A DNA stretch of 41,376 nt from Pseudomonadota bacterium. GTDB taxonomy: Bacteria > Desulfobacterota > WTBG01 > CAIYCZ01 > CAIRTM01. Under the pieces are notes generated by a model that made no database searches, was not told the origin of the DNA, and worked only from the letters and a program-made list of their open reading frames with translations. The DNA lies in NCBI GenBank assembly GCA_024640785.1, contig JAHEEI010000003.1, positions 1 through 41,376 on the forward strand, in the 5' to 3' direction. Positions 19,849 through 30,092 of this stretch are shown here, piece after piece; the stretch's first letter is position 1; each line of letters begins with the position of its first letter. The position numbers and the translations under genes were made by a program.

Positions 19849-20129
19849 TAGGAATCCTTTTTTTCTTCAGCTAAAGCCTCAACCAGTTTGGTGTAACAGT
19901 CCTCAACTTCTAGAAGTCTTTTTTCAGTATTGTTTATGTAGACTCCGATTTCACAGATTTCATCACGCAGTTTATCAAAATCTTGATTTTCATTGTCAAT
20001 GGAACTAGATATGTCCTTAATGTGGTTAGTAAGGATATTTGATGCTGCCATGAAAAAGTCACAGTCTTCATATTCACTTTTTAAGATGCCCAGAATTTTT
20101 GTTTTTAGTTTTTTGCTGATTTTTGCCAT
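19848..20129 (-). CDS. Small coiled-coil-like hypothetical protein (93 aa)
   Basis: Stop overlaps the nitroreductase start (TAATG), consistent with coupling. Confidence 0.65.
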   Translation of the reverse strand: MAKISKKLKTKILGILKSEYEDCDFFMAASNILTNHIKDISSSIDNENQDFDKLRDEICEIGVYINNTEKRLLEVEDCYTKLVEALAEEKKDS

Positions 20130-20240
20130 TTAAATGAACATTTCTATTGTAAAAAATTTAAAAATCTTGAATAATTTTGCTTTATAAAATATAACTTTTA
20201 AATGCATATTTCAAGAAATATATATCCAAAGAAGATTTAA

Positions 20241-20390
20241 ATGTCCGGTTTGAAAAGCAGTTATGAGTTTGCACTGGAATAAATGAAAGAGATGGAAGTA
20301 GATGGAGTTATAGAGCTTACTGAAGAAGGTATGCAGAGAATTTTAAATTTAAAATTAACAAGTATTATAACAATTTTAAAAAGTTACTAA
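20241..20390 (+). pseudogene. Remnant of a small protein, TAA-interrupted
   Basis: MSGLKSSYEFALE*MKEMEVDGVIELTEEGMQRILNLKLTSIITILKSY; internal TAA 20280-20282. Confidence 0.4.
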
Positions 20391-20399
20391 GGGATAACT

Positions 20400-21659
20400 G
20401 TGGATTGTATTGTAATAAATGGTGGAAAGTCATTAAAAGGTGAGGTTAGTGTTAGTGGTTCAAAAAATGCAGCACTCCCAATCATTGTAGCAACTCTTCT
20501 GGCGAATGGTAATCATAAAATATCAGGTGTTCCGAATTTAAGGGATATTAATACATTAGCAAAACTACTGACACATCTGGGTGCTGAAATTCAATTTAAT
20601 GAGAATATGGAGGTCAATACTCATAATATAAATGTTTTTGATGCACCGTATGAACTTGTCAGAACCATGAGAGCCTCTTTTCTGGTTATTGGTCCTTTAG
20701 TTGCCAGGTTTGGTAAAGCAAGGGTTTCCCTGCCAGGCGGCTGCGCTATTGGTGTCAGGCCTGTTGATATTCATATTAAGAGTCTCGAGGCTATGGGTGT
20801 TAATATAGATATCGAACAGGGATATGTTACAGCTAGTTGTGATGAGTTAAAAGGGGCTCATATTTATCTTGATATGCCCACAGTTGGAGGGACTGAAAAC
20901 ATTATTATGACAGCATGTCTTGCCAAAGGTACGACTGTGATTGAAAATGCTGCAAGAGAACCAGAAATCATTGATCTTGTGGGTGCCTTAAGGACGATGG
21001 GTGCACAGATAACAGGTGAGGGTACGGGCACAATTAAAATTGAAGGTGTTTTAAAACTTAATCCGCTTAACTATGCTGTAATCCCTGATAGAATAGAAGC
21101 AGGCACCTTCATGGTTGCGGCCGGTATTACCGGGGGAGATATTTTTATTAATAATTGTCCTATTAAATATATGGGGGCAACGATTGACAAATTAAGAGAA
21201 ACGGGGATAGTGATTGAAGAAGAAAACGGCTTAGTCCATGTATTGTCCAGCGGCAAAATAAATTGTGTTGAGGTAACAACTAAGCCTTATCCGGGCTTTC
21301 CAACGGATATGCAGGCTCAGATGATGGCACTGCTTTCATTGGCTGATGGTACATCAATAATCAGGGAGACAATTTTTGAAAACCGATTTATTCATGTTGC
21401 GGAACTTGACAGGCTGGGAGCCAGTATTAAAGTTGAACATGATACAGCAATCATTGGGGGTGTCAAAAAACTAAAAGGCGCAACTGTGATGGCAACTGAT
21501 TTAAGAGCAAGTGCTTCTCTGATACTCTCAGGTCTGGTTGCGGAAGGTAAAACCACTGTGCTAAGAGTTTATCACCTTGACCGCGGTTATGACTGTCTTG
21601 AAGAGAAGTTAAAGCTTCTGGGTGCTGATATTTACCGTACAAGTGAAAACAATCTTTAA
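20400..21659 (+). CDS. murA: UDP-N-acetylglucosamine 1-carboxyvinyltransferase
   Basis: GTG start; MDCIVINGGKSLKGEVSVSGSKNAALP and catalytic-Cys region GGCAIGVRPVD. Confidence 0.97.
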   Translation: MDCIVINGGKSLKGEVSVSGSKNAALPIIVATLLANGNHKISGVPNLRDINTLAKLLTHLGAEIQFNENMEVNTHNINVFDAPYELVRTMRASFLVIGPLVARFGKARVSLPGGCAIGVRPVDIHIKSLEAMGVNIDIEQGYVTASCDELKGAHIYLDMPTVGGTENIIMTACLAKGTTVIENAAREPEIIDLVGALRTMGAQITGEGTGTIKIEGVLKLNPLNYAVIPDRIEAGTFMVAAGITGGDIFINNCPIKYMGATIDKLRETGIVIEEENGLVHVLSSGKINCVEVTTKPYPGFPTDMQAQMMALLSLADGTSIIRETIFENRFIHVAELDRLGASIKVEHDTAIIGGVKKLKGATVMATDLRASASLILSGLVAEGKTTVLRVYHLDRGYDCLEEKLKLLGADIYRTSENNL

Positions 21660-21678
21660 TTGAAAAATTCAGGGTATT

Positions 21679-22953
21679 ATGGTTATTTTAAATGCATCGG
21701 ATAATAAGTTTAATGAATTAATTCAAAAAATATTCAAAAGGTCTGAAAATGTCCCCAAAGATGTTGATGAGACAGTATATAAGATTATCAATGATATTAA
21801 GTCAAAGGGTGATTCTGCATTAGTCAAATATACCAGGAAATTTGATGGACACGATGATATTTTGATAACAGAAGATGAGTTGAAAAATGCCAAATCAAAG
21901 GTTGCTTCCAGGATATATCTTGCGCTTGAAACAGCTTTTAATCGAATCAAGTTCTTTCATGAAAAACAAATTTGTAATTCATGGGAATTTGAACAAAAAG
22001 GTGAAGTTCTGGGACAGATCATACGTCCCCTTGAGAGAATCGGTATTTATGTACCCGGAGGTAAGGCGGTTTATCCTTCCTCTGTACTTATGAATGCTGT
22101 TCCTGCTATTGTAGCTGGTGTTGATGAAATAATTATGGTTACCCCTGATAATGGGAATGGAGTAGATCCTGTGATTCTTGCTGCAGCTGATATGTGCGGA
22201 ATAAAAAAAGCGTTTAAAATTGGTGGTGCTCAGGCTGTTGCAGCTCTTGCTTACGGCACAGAAACTGTAACTTCTGTGGATAAGATAGTGGGTCCTGGTA
22301 ATATTTATGTTGCAATGGCCAAGAAACATGTGTTTGGTAAAGTGGATATTGATATGATTGCCGGTCCGAGTGAAATTCTTATTATTTCAGATGGAACCGG
22401 ATCAGCTGAATGTGTGGCAGCTGATATGCTCTCTCAGGCTGAACATGATGAAATGGCATCATCAATCTTGATTTCAACAGACGAGAATTTTGCCATGGAT
22501 GTTGAGGCGCAGATTTACGATCAGCTTGAGGTGCTCCCTAAAAAGGATATTGCGATCAAGTCAATTGAAAATTACGGCGCAATTATTATCGTAGATGATT
22601 TGTCCGCTGCATCAGAAATATCAAATAACTTTGCGCCAGAACACCTTGAACTCTATGTCGATAAACCCTGGGAACTTCTTAAAATGATTAAGAATGCGGG
22701 TGCCGTCTTTCTTGGGCACTATACGCCTGAAGCTTTGGGTGATTATATCGCCGGACCGAACCATGTTCTCCCCACAGGCGGAACGGCAAGATTTTTTTCA
22801 CCATTGTCTGTGGATGATTTTGTTAAGAAGACAAGTCTACTATTCTTTAGTGAAGATGCTTTGAAAAACTGTGCGGAGGATGTGATAACGCTTGCCAGTT
22901 CAGAAAACCTTGAAGCGCATTCAAGGTCTGTTAAAAAAAGGCTGAAAAAATAA
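21679..22953 (+). CDS. hisD: Histidinol dehydrogenase
   Basis: YVPGGKAVYPSSVLMNAVPA, VGPGNIYVAMAK, AGPSEIL, APEHLEL. Confidence 0.97.
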   Translation: MVILNASDNKFNELIQKIFKRSENVPKDVDETVYKIINDIKSKGDSALVKYTRKFDGHDDILITEDELKNAKSKVASRIYLALETAFNRIKFFHEKQICNSWEFEQKGEVLGQIIRPLERIGIYVPGGKAVYPSSVLMNAVPAIVAGVDEIIMVTPDNGNGVDPVILAAADMCGIKKAFKIGGAQAVAALAYGTETVTSVDKIVGPGNIYVAMAKKHVFGKVDIDMIAGPSEILIISDGTGSAECVAADMLSQAEHDEMASSILISTDENFAMDVEAQIYDQLEVLPKKDIAIKSIENYGAIIIVDDLSAASEISNNFAPEHLELYVDKPWELLKMIKNAGAVFLGHYTPEALGDYIAGPNHVLPTGGTARFFSPLSVDDFVKKTSLLFFSEDALKNCAEDVITLASSENLEAHSRSVKKRLKK

Positions 22954-23021
22954 TTCTTTTTTATCTGCACGTGCCTCAAAATTACTTTATCAAAGAGCTC
23001 CTATTTATTTAATTATTACCT

Positions 23022-24446
23022 GTGAAAAATCTTAAAAACAATAGAATTATTGATGCTGTTATAAAAACAGTCAAGCAAACAAGAATTTCTGTTTTTCTTG
23101 TTGGTGGAGCTGTTCGGGATTTTATCCGAAACGATTTTAATAATAATGATCTAGATTTTATTGTTTCGGCGAGCTTAGATCTTTTTGTTGAGGGATTTTC
23201 AAAAAAATTTAAAGGTAAAATTATTGTTTGGAATGAAAATGATAGACGTGTTGTGTTTCGAATGAATGGGGAAAATATACATGTTGATTTTGCACTGTGT
23301 AAAGGTGAAACAATTTATGATGATCTTAAATTCAGAGATATAACGATAAATGCCATGGCAATTGATGTAAATTTTGTTGGTGAAAATTTTCTGGATTATT
23401 TGATTGATCCTTTAAATGGCCTTAGGGATATTTATGGTAAAAAGATTAGAGTTTGCAGCGATAGAGCCTTTATAAATGATCCAGTAAGAGTTCTTCGTGT
23501 TTTACGTTTTTCAGGAAGATTCGGTTATACTATTGATGAGACAACCATTAATTTAATGAAGGATTCTTCTTTTTTAATAACTATGGTTGCTGTAGAACGG
23601 GTGAAAAAAGAGTTTTTTTCTGTTTTAAATTATAAAAATCAGATGTTTTCCATTGAAAAGATGATTGAGATTGGCCTTTTAAAAATTTTATTACCGGAAA
23701 TAATTGAATTTAAAAAAATTAAACAGGGATTTCAACATCAATATGATCTTTTCAATCATTCGATTCAAACTGTAGATAAGCTTAAAAAAGCCGAAGATGA
23801 ACTGATTAAACAATTTGGAGGTAAGGCTGATTTGTTTAAGCCAAATTTAGATGAACTGATTGAAGAGTGTGTAAACAGGAGATCTTTACTGGTTTTTTCG
23901 GCACTGCTTCATGACAGTGGTAAAACACAAACAGTGCAAATTAAGGATAACCGTATAACTTTTAATGGTCATGAAAAAGAAGGAAGGGAGATTAACCTTA
24001 TATTTTCAAAAAGAATCGGTCTGGGTAAAAATGCTCAGAAAATTGTTTCGGCTATTACCTTGAACCATATGCGGATACTTTCTCTTTCTTTACTTGAAGA
24101 TCTGACTTTAAGGTCAGTAAAAAGATTTATTTTTGATTTGAAAGATATTTTAAATGAGGTTCTTATTCTGTCAGTTGCCGATGCAATGGCAACTGGGGGC
24201 AATGCTGATTTAAATAATATTTTTAGGGTAATAGCAGAGGTTTTAAAAGTTTATAAATCCTTGCATAATGTTACTGAAATTGATCCGTTACTTAATGGAA
24301 ATGAAATCATGGGTTTAACGGGTTTTAATAACACTCCTCAGATTGGTGTTATCCTTAATGAATTAAGATTGCTTGAATGTTCGGGCCAGGTTGAAACAAG
24401 AGAAGATGCGGTAAAATGGCTGAAAAGAAGAGTAAATATAAATTAA
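23022..24446 (+). CDS. CCA-adding/poly(A) polymerase family nucleotidyltransferase with HD domain
   Basis: LVGGAVRDF, DLDFIV, RDITINAMAID, RVLRVLRFSGRFGY, and HD motif LLHDSGK. Confidence 0.9.
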   Translation: MKNLKNNRIIDAVIKTVKQTRISVFLVGGAVRDFIRNDFNNNDLDFIVSASLDLFVEGFSKKFKGKIIVWNENDRRVVFRMNGENIHVDFALCKGETIYDDLKFRDITINAMAIDVNFVGENFLDYLIDPLNGLRDIYGKKIRVCSDRAFINDPVRVLRVLRFSGRFGYTIDETTINLMKDSSFLITMVAVERVKKEFFSVLNYKNQMFSIEKMIEIGLLKILLPEIIEFKKIKQGFQHQYDLFNHSIQTVDKLKKAEDELIKQFGGKADLFKPNLDELIEECVNRRSLLVFSALLHDSGKTQTVQIKDNRITFNGHEKEGREINLIFSKRIGLGKNAQKIVSAITLNHMRILSLSLLEDLTLRSVKRFIFDLKDILNEVLILSVADAMATGGNADLNNIFRVIAEVLKVYKSLHNVTEIDPLLNGNEIMGLTGFNNTPQIGVILNELRLLECSGQVETREDAVKWLKRRVNIN

Positions 24447-26008
24447 AAATAATAAATCTTTGCTGTCCTGTTGAAGAAAGCATGGATTTACATGCTGTGC
24501 TTGTTTCATGTTTTGGGCTAAATAAGGAGGATATAGTTGATTTAACTATATTGAGGCGTTCCACTGATGCAAGGAAAAACAGCCTTTTTTTTGTTTATAC
24601 CTTGGTAATTAATGTTTTTATAACAAAGTCTGATGCTGATGAGTTGCTTGAGAATAAAAACATTGAAAAATTATTTGAAAGAAGTAAAAGGTTAATTAAT
24701 AAAATTGCAAGACTCAAAAATCGTCCTATTGTAATCGGATGTGGCCCTGCGGGGATTTTTGCAGCAATAACCTTAGTTGAAAGAGGTGTTGCTCCGATTG
24801 TTGTCGAAAGAGGTGAACGTGTAATTGACCGGGTGAAATCCGTTGATAAATTTATGAACTTTGGTGAGTTAAATCCTGAGTCGAATATGTTTTACGGGGA
24901 AGGCGGTGCAGGTACTTTTTCTGATGGAAAATTGACTACCCGGATGAAATCCGTTTTAAAAGACCGCGTATTGCGAGAGTTTATAGATGCTGGTGCTGAA
25001 AAAGATATTGCTTACATTAGCAGGCCACATTTAGGTACGGATTCTTTAAGGAAAATAATTCCTAATATTGTTGAAAAACTCGTCTTAAAAGGTGTTGATT
25101 TTTTATTTAATACAAATGTTCAGAACATAATTATCGAACAGGGGAGAGTTAAAGGAGTTGTTGCGGATAATGGCTTAATAAAAACGGAAAACATTTTTCT
25201 TGCTACCGGGCACAGTTCTGTTGAAATTTATGATTTATTAAATAATAAAGGTGTTCTACTTGAACCAAAAGGTTTTGCCGTTGGGTTTAGAATTGAGCAT
25301 CCAAGAGAATTTATTGATTCCCGTCAACACGGTAAATTTTCCGGAAATAAATTTCTGGGGGCTGCTGAGTATTATTTAGCATATAAGGATAAAAAGACCG
25401 GGAAAGGGGTGTATTCATTCTGCATGTGTCCGGGTGGATATGTTGTAGGCTGTTCATCTCTAAATGATGCATTATGTACAAACGGGATGAGTAAATTTGC
25501 CCGGGATAGTGACTTTTCAAATGCCGCCATAGTTGTTTCAATTTCACCCGATGATCTTGAAGGTGATGAACCCTTAAAAGGTTTTAGTTTTATACATAAA
25601 CTGGAAAAATATGCTTATGAACTTGGGGGTTATAATTTCTGTGTTCCGGTACAAAATGCTGTTGATTTTATTAATTCAAATGTAACTGAAAATTTAATCC
25701 GAGAGACCTCATATCGTCCAGGAGTTAAATGTTCTGATTTGAATTATTTTTTTGATGATAGAATTGCCAGTATCTTAAAAAGAGGGCTTAAAGACTTTAA
25801 TAATAAGATTCTTGGTTTTATTGATGAAGGAATATTATTTGGTGTTGAGACAAGAACATCATCGCCAGTCCGAATCGTCCGGGATAAAATACATTGTAAT
25901 GCCTTGGGAATTGAAGGGCTTTTTCCGGTGGGTGAAGGTTCAGGTTATGCCGGCGGCATTATGAGTTGTGCTGTGGATGGAATTAAGGCCGCTGAGGTAT
26001 TTTGTTAA
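24416..26008 (+). CDS. FAD-dependent oxidoreductase (COG2509-like)
   Basis: IGCGPAGIFAAITLVERG, YGEGGAGTFSDGKLTTR, VGEGSGYAGGIMSCAVDG; overlaps preceding gene end by 31 nt. Confidence 0.88.
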   Translation: MAEKKSKYKLKIINLCCPVEESMDLHAVLVSCFGLNKEDIVDLTILRRSTDARKNSLFFVYTLVINVFITKSDADELLENKNIEKLFERSKRLINKIARLKNRPIVIGCGPAGIFAAITLVERGVAPIVVERGERVIDRVKSVDKFMNFGELNPESNMFYGEGGAGTFSDGKLTTRMKSVLKDRVLREFIDAGAEKDIAYISRPHLGTDSLRKIIPNIVEKLVLKGVDFLFNTNVQNIIIEQGRVKGVVADNGLIKTENIFLATGHSSVEIYDLLNNKGVLLEPKGFAVGFRIEHPREFIDSRQHGKFSGNKFLGAAEYYLAYKDKKTGKGVYSFCMCPGGYVVGCSSLNDALCTNGMSKFARDSDFSNAAIVVSISPDDLEGDEPLKGFSFIHKLEKYAYELGGYNFCVPVQNAVDFINSNVTENLIRETSYRPGVKCSDLNYFFDDRIASILKRGLKDFNNKILGFIDEGILFGVETRTSSPVRIVRDKIHCNALGIEGLFPVGEGSGYAGGIMSCAVDGIKAAEVFC

Positions 26009-26025
26009 TCTGGAGTCAGATGAAC

Positions 26026-26217
26026 TTACTTTGAAGATTGACTTATGAAATGTTCAATTGAGCGGTCATATTTTGCTTCTGCTGCTGCGCTGAAGAGGCA
26101 GCCTGGAAGTTCATTTCTTGTTTTGTGATATGCAACACACTCACAGCATTTACCTTTTTTTTCACAGGCATATGTACAGGTGCAGTTCTTAGTGTTTTTG
26201 TCAATATCACATTCCAT
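26026..26217 (-). CDS. DUF6485-like Cys-rich small protein (63 aa)
   Basis: NCTCTYACEKKGKCCECVAYHKTRNELPGCLFSAAAEAKYDRSIEHFI; RBS AAAGGAG. Confidence 0.8.
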   Translation of the reverse strand: MECDIDKNTKNCTCTYACEKKGKCCECVAYHKTRNELPGCLFSAAAEAKYDRSIEHFISQSSK

Positions 26218-26254
26218 TTAAGCTCTCCTTTGATTCTATTTTATATTATCAGAT

Positions 26255-26283
26255 AAAAAAGGAAGGACATTTGTCCTTCCCTT
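26255..26283 (-). terminator. Rho-independent terminator of rplM-rpsI
   Basis: Minus strand: GGAAGGAC-AAAT-GTCCTTCC followed by TTTTTT. Confidence 0.9.
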
Positions 26284-26289
26284 TGGGAT

Positions 26290-26685
26290 CTATCTCTTTG
26301 AGAACTGGAAGCGTGCTCTTGCTCCTTTTTGACCGTATTTTTGCCGTTCCACTTTTCTTGAGTCTCTGGTAAGCAGAGACTCTTTTTTAAGGATCTCTCT
26401 AAGGTCTGGGTTCATCAGTATTAGTGTTTTTGAGATTCCATGTCTGATGGCTTCAGACTGGCCGGTTGGGCCCCCACCTTTTACGTTTACAAGGATGTCA
26501 AAGGTGTTATTAAAGTCTATCAGGTTCAGAGGTTGTTTAACAGTTGTTTTTCTCTGTTCAAGACCGCCGAAATAATCATCAAGGGATTTTTTATTTATTA
26601 ATATATTGCCTTTTCCCGGTATCATTCGGATTCTGGCAATTGATGTTTTTCTTTTACCGGTTGCGGTGAAAACTTGTCCTGTCAT
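26290..26685 (-). CDS. rpsI: 30S ribosomal protein S9
   Basis: ATGKRKTSIARI, GGGPTGQSEAIRHGISK, C-terminal KKGARARFQFSKR-type tail. Confidence 0.98.
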   Translation of the reverse strand: MTGQVFTATGKRKTSIARIRMIPGKGNILINKKSLDDYFGGLEQRKTTVKQPLNLIDFNNTFDILVNVKGGGPTGQSEAIRHGISKTLILMNPDLREILKKESLLTRDSRKVERQKYGQKGARARFQFSKR

Positions 26686-26702
26686 AATTATTTATATGCC
26701 TT

Positions 26703-27128
26703 TCAGATTAATGGTTTTGGCTGCTGAGCCTGATGTGGATGATTTTTCCCAGAGTATATCTTAAGTTTTTTGATCATTTGCCTGCCAAGACGATTTTTGG
26801 GAAGCATTCCTCTAACCGCTTTCAAGACCACTATTTCCGGTTTTTTTTCAAGAAGTTCTTCTGCATTTACTGATTTTATACCTCCCGGGTAGCCCGTGTG
26901 CCTGTAGTATTGCTTATCCTGGCGTTTATTTCCGGTAAGGTTAACTTTTTCTGCGCTTGTGACTACTATAAAATCTCCAGTATCTACATGGGGGGTATAT
27001 ATTGGTTTATGTTTTCCCCTCAGGATATGTGCGATTTTGGTAGCTAGATGGCCGAGGGCTTGACCTTCTGCGTCTACCTGGTACCAATCATGTACGACTT
27101 CTTCTTTTTTTGCACTAAAGGTTTTCAA
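26703..27128 (-). CDS. rplM: 50S ribosomal protein L13
   Basis: [42 protein letters not shown]; upstream of rpsI. Confidence 0.98.
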   Translation of the reverse strand: MKTFSAKKEEVVHDWYQVDAEGQALGHLATKIAHILRGKHKPIYTPHVDTGDFIVVTSAEKVNLTGNKRQDKQYYRHTGYPGGIKSVNAEELLEKKPEIVVLKAVRGMLPKNRLGRQMIKKLKIYSGKNHPHQAQQPKPLI

Positions 27129-27491
27129 TTTTTTCTCCCATCTGAAATTAAATTCAAATTATATTTTTTTTTAAATTATTTGTCAAGTAATATCATTATT
27201 TTGCTAAATATTCCTGCACATATAGGTGTTATTAAATTTATGTGTAAAAAGTTTATTTAGAGATACCAAATATATTAAATGAGTGTTATTTTTATTAAAT
27301 AATATAATTATTTATATATTTAAACTGGCTGATCTAAAATATTTGTAAGGTTTATTTTGCGTGGACACGATTTAATATTCATGATATCAGATGAATATTA
27401 ACTAAAATGACAGATCTTTATACAGTTATGATTATTTGAAATTTAACCTCTAGTTTTACATAACTACTTAAAAAAATTTAAGGAATTGATA

Positions 27492-28355
27492 ATGATAAAA
27501 AATATCGGCATATTTGCAAAAAAAAGTCATCCTGATATTAATAGAATTATCAGCCGGATCATTGCTTTTTTACAAAACAGGAATGTAAAAGTTCTAATTG
27601 AAAATGAATTTGGTCCGGATTCCGATAAAATGACCATAATAACTGAAAAAGAAAATATTCCCCAGGAATCGGATCTGATTATTGTTTTTGGCGGAGACGG
27701 GACTCTTTTAAGCGTGTCCAGGCTTGATAATGTAACAGAGATTCCAATACTTGCTGTAAATCTTGGGGGTTTAGGTTTTCTCACTGAAATTAGGGTTGAA
27801 GAGATCATGGATATGTTGGGTAAAGTTCTTGCTTCTGATTATGATGTTGAAAAAAGAATGATGTTTGATGTTCAGTTAAAAAGGGTTGGGGATGGTAAGG
27901 TTGAGAATTTTATTGCTTTAAATGATGTTGTTGTAAATAAAAGCGCTCTGGCGAGAATGATTGATCTTGATACTTATGTTAATGATATGTTTCTAAACGC
28001 GTATAGGGCTGATGGTCTGATTATATCCACACCAACCGGTTCCACCGGATATTCTTTGTCTGCCGGCGGTCCAATCATTTACCCGTCTTTAAAGCTGATT
28101 GCAATTATTCCGATTTGTCCCCATACACTTACAAATCGTCCCATTATTCTCGATGATGAAAAAGAAATTATGTTCACCTTAAGGTCAGGGGATGATGATG
28201 TTTACCTGACGATGGATGGTCAGGTGGGTGTAGTTATGAATGTTGGGGATCAAGTGAGCGTTTATAAATCAAAAAAGATCATTAACTTAATAAAATCCCC
28301 CTTTAGAAATTATTTTGAGGTTTTGAAAGAAAAACTTAAATGGGGAGAAAGATAG
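27492..28355 (+). CDS. nadK: NAD kinase
   Basis: FGGDGTLL, NLGGLGFLTE, STPTGSTGYSLSAGGPI; ATG 27492 with AAGGA upstream. Confidence 0.96.
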   Translation: MIKNIGIFAKKSHPDINRIISRIIAFLQNRNVKVLIENEFGPDSDKMTIITEKENIPQESDLIIVFGGDGTLLSVSRLDNVTEIPILAVNLGGLGFLTEIRVEEIMDMLGKVLASDYDVEKRMMFDVQLKRVGDGKVENFIALNDVVVNKSALARMIDLDTYVNDMFLNAYRADGLIISTPTGSTGYSLSAGGPIIYPSLKLIAIIPICPHTLTNRPIILDDEKEIMFTLRSGDDDVYLTMDGQVGVVMNVGDQVSVYKSKKIINLIKSPFRNYFEVLKEKLKWGER

Positions 28356-28369
28356 TTTCTAGGATCATT

Positions 28370-30076
28370 ATGCTACTTGAACTGGTTATCAAAGATTTTG
28401 CAATCATTGACAGGCTTAACCTTACCTTTAAAGAAGGTCTTAATATCCTATCCGGAGAAACAGGTGCTGGTAAGTCAATTATTGTTGGCGCGGTAAGTCT
28501 GCTTCTGGGAGGAAGGGCATATTCAGAATTAATCCGCTCTGAAAAAGATGCTGCAGTGGTTGAAGCTGTTTTTGATATCAAAGATTCTTCTGAAGTTAAA
28601 ATACTTATAAAGTCACTGGGGATTACGGTAGAAGATGATCAGTTAATTATAAGACGGATAATTTCAAGAAGCGGAAAGAACAGGATATATATTGGAAATC
28701 AGCTTGGGAATATCCAGGTGCTTTCTCAAGTTGGTGGCGCATTAATTGATATTTCAGGTCAGTATTCACAGCAATTACTGCTTCAGACTGAAGGGCATAT
28801 AAATATTGTAGATATTTTTGGTGTTCATGAGGAGTTGTGCGAACAGTATAGAGAATGTTATGAAGATTTTTTAAAGGCTCTTGATGAATTAAATGACCTT
28901 GTTAAGAAGGATGAAGAACTTAAAAGTAAAAAAGATCTGTATGCTTTTCAGAATGATGAGCTGAATAAAGTTTCACTTGACCCTTCGGAAGAAGAGGAGT
29001 TGTTAAATGAAAAAAATATTCTTATCAATGCAAAAGAGCTCTATGATAAAACCTATGGTGTTTATGTTGAAATGTATGAGAATGATCATTCATATATTTC
29101 TGCCTTAAAAACTGCATATAAAAGTATTGAAGAAGCTGCGGCAATAGACGAGGTACTTGAGAGTCAGCGTAAAAGTTTTGAGTCAACCATTTTTGAACTA
29201 GAAGATAATGCTTTGTCATTAAGGGCTTATGCTGACAAAATTAATATTGACCCTGAAAGGCTTGAACAGGTTGAGTTAAGACTTGATGAAATCTACAGGC
29301 TCAAGAAAAAGTATAATAAGACCGTGGTTGAGCTTATTGATTATCAGAAGATGATTGAGGCTGCTTTGAGTAGGATTGAATCATTTTCTGATGACATAAA
29401 TAAATTAAAAGATAAACTTAAAACAAAGTCAGACACGTTATGGAAACTTGCTGACAAGTTATCTGAAAAACGTAAAAAGGCATCAGCTGATTTTAAAAAA
29501 TGTGTTGAAAAAGAGCTTAAATCCATTGGAATGGAGAAGACAGATTTTTACGTTGAAATAAAAAGTTATTCAAGAAGCATTGCTGAAAACTTTGACTCGT
29601 ATGTTAACGGGCTTGACATCTCGGGTAAGGACGAAGTGGAATTTTATATTTCGCCGAACAGGGGGGAAGAAAAGAAACCTCTTTCAAAAATTGCTTCAGG
29701 TGGAGAACTTTCAAGGATAGTACTTGCAATTAAAAAAATTATGGCTGAGAAGTACTTGATCCCAACTTTACTTTTTGATGAGGTTGATACTGGAATTGGA
29801 GGTTCTATCGCAGATTCAGTCGGAACAAAATTAAATGAAATATCCAGGTCTCATCAGGTATTGTGTATCACGCACTTACCTCAGATTGCCTGTTTTGGAA
29901 ACCATCATTTTAATGTCACTAAATGTTTAGCTAATAATAGAACTGTTACAAAAGTAGAACTACTAGGCGAACAGAGCCGTATTGATGAAATATCAAGAAT
30001 GCTGGGCGGAAAAAACATTACGGATAAGACCATTGCCCATGCTATTGAAATGCTCAAAACTGCACAAAATGTTTAA
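28370..30076 (+). CDS. recN: DNA repair protein RecN
   Basis: MLLELVIKDFAIIDRLNLTFKEGLNILSGETGAGKS; LSRIVLAIK; LLFDEVDTGIGG. Confidence 0.97.
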   Translation: MLLELVIKDFAIIDRLNLTFKEGLNILSGETGAGKSIIVGAVSLLLGGRAYSELIRSEKDAAVVEAVFDIKDSSEVKILIKSLGITVEDDQLIIRRIISRSGKNRIYIGNQLGNIQVLSQVGGALIDISGQYSQQLLLQTEGHINIVDIFGVHEELCEQYRECYEDFLKALDELNDLVKKDEELKSKKDLYAFQNDELNKVSLDPSEEEELLNEKNILINAKELYDKTYGVYVEMYENDHSYISALKTAYKSIEEAAAIDEVLESQRKSFESTIFELEDNALSLRAYADKINIDPERLEQVELRLDEIYRLKKKYNKTVVELIDYQKMIEAALSRIESFSDDINKLKDKLKTKSDTLWKLADKLSEKRKKASADFKKCVEKELKSIGMEKTDFYVEIKSYSRSIAENFDSYVNGLDISGKDEVEFYISPNRGEEKKPLSKIASGGELSRIVLAIKKIMAEKYLIPTLLFDEVDTGIGGSIADSVGTKLNEISRSHQVLCITHLPQIACFGNHHFNVTKCLANNRTVTKVELLGEQSRIDEISRMLGGKNITDKTIAHAIEMLKTAQNV

Positions 30077-30092
30077 TTTAAAGGAATAAGTT

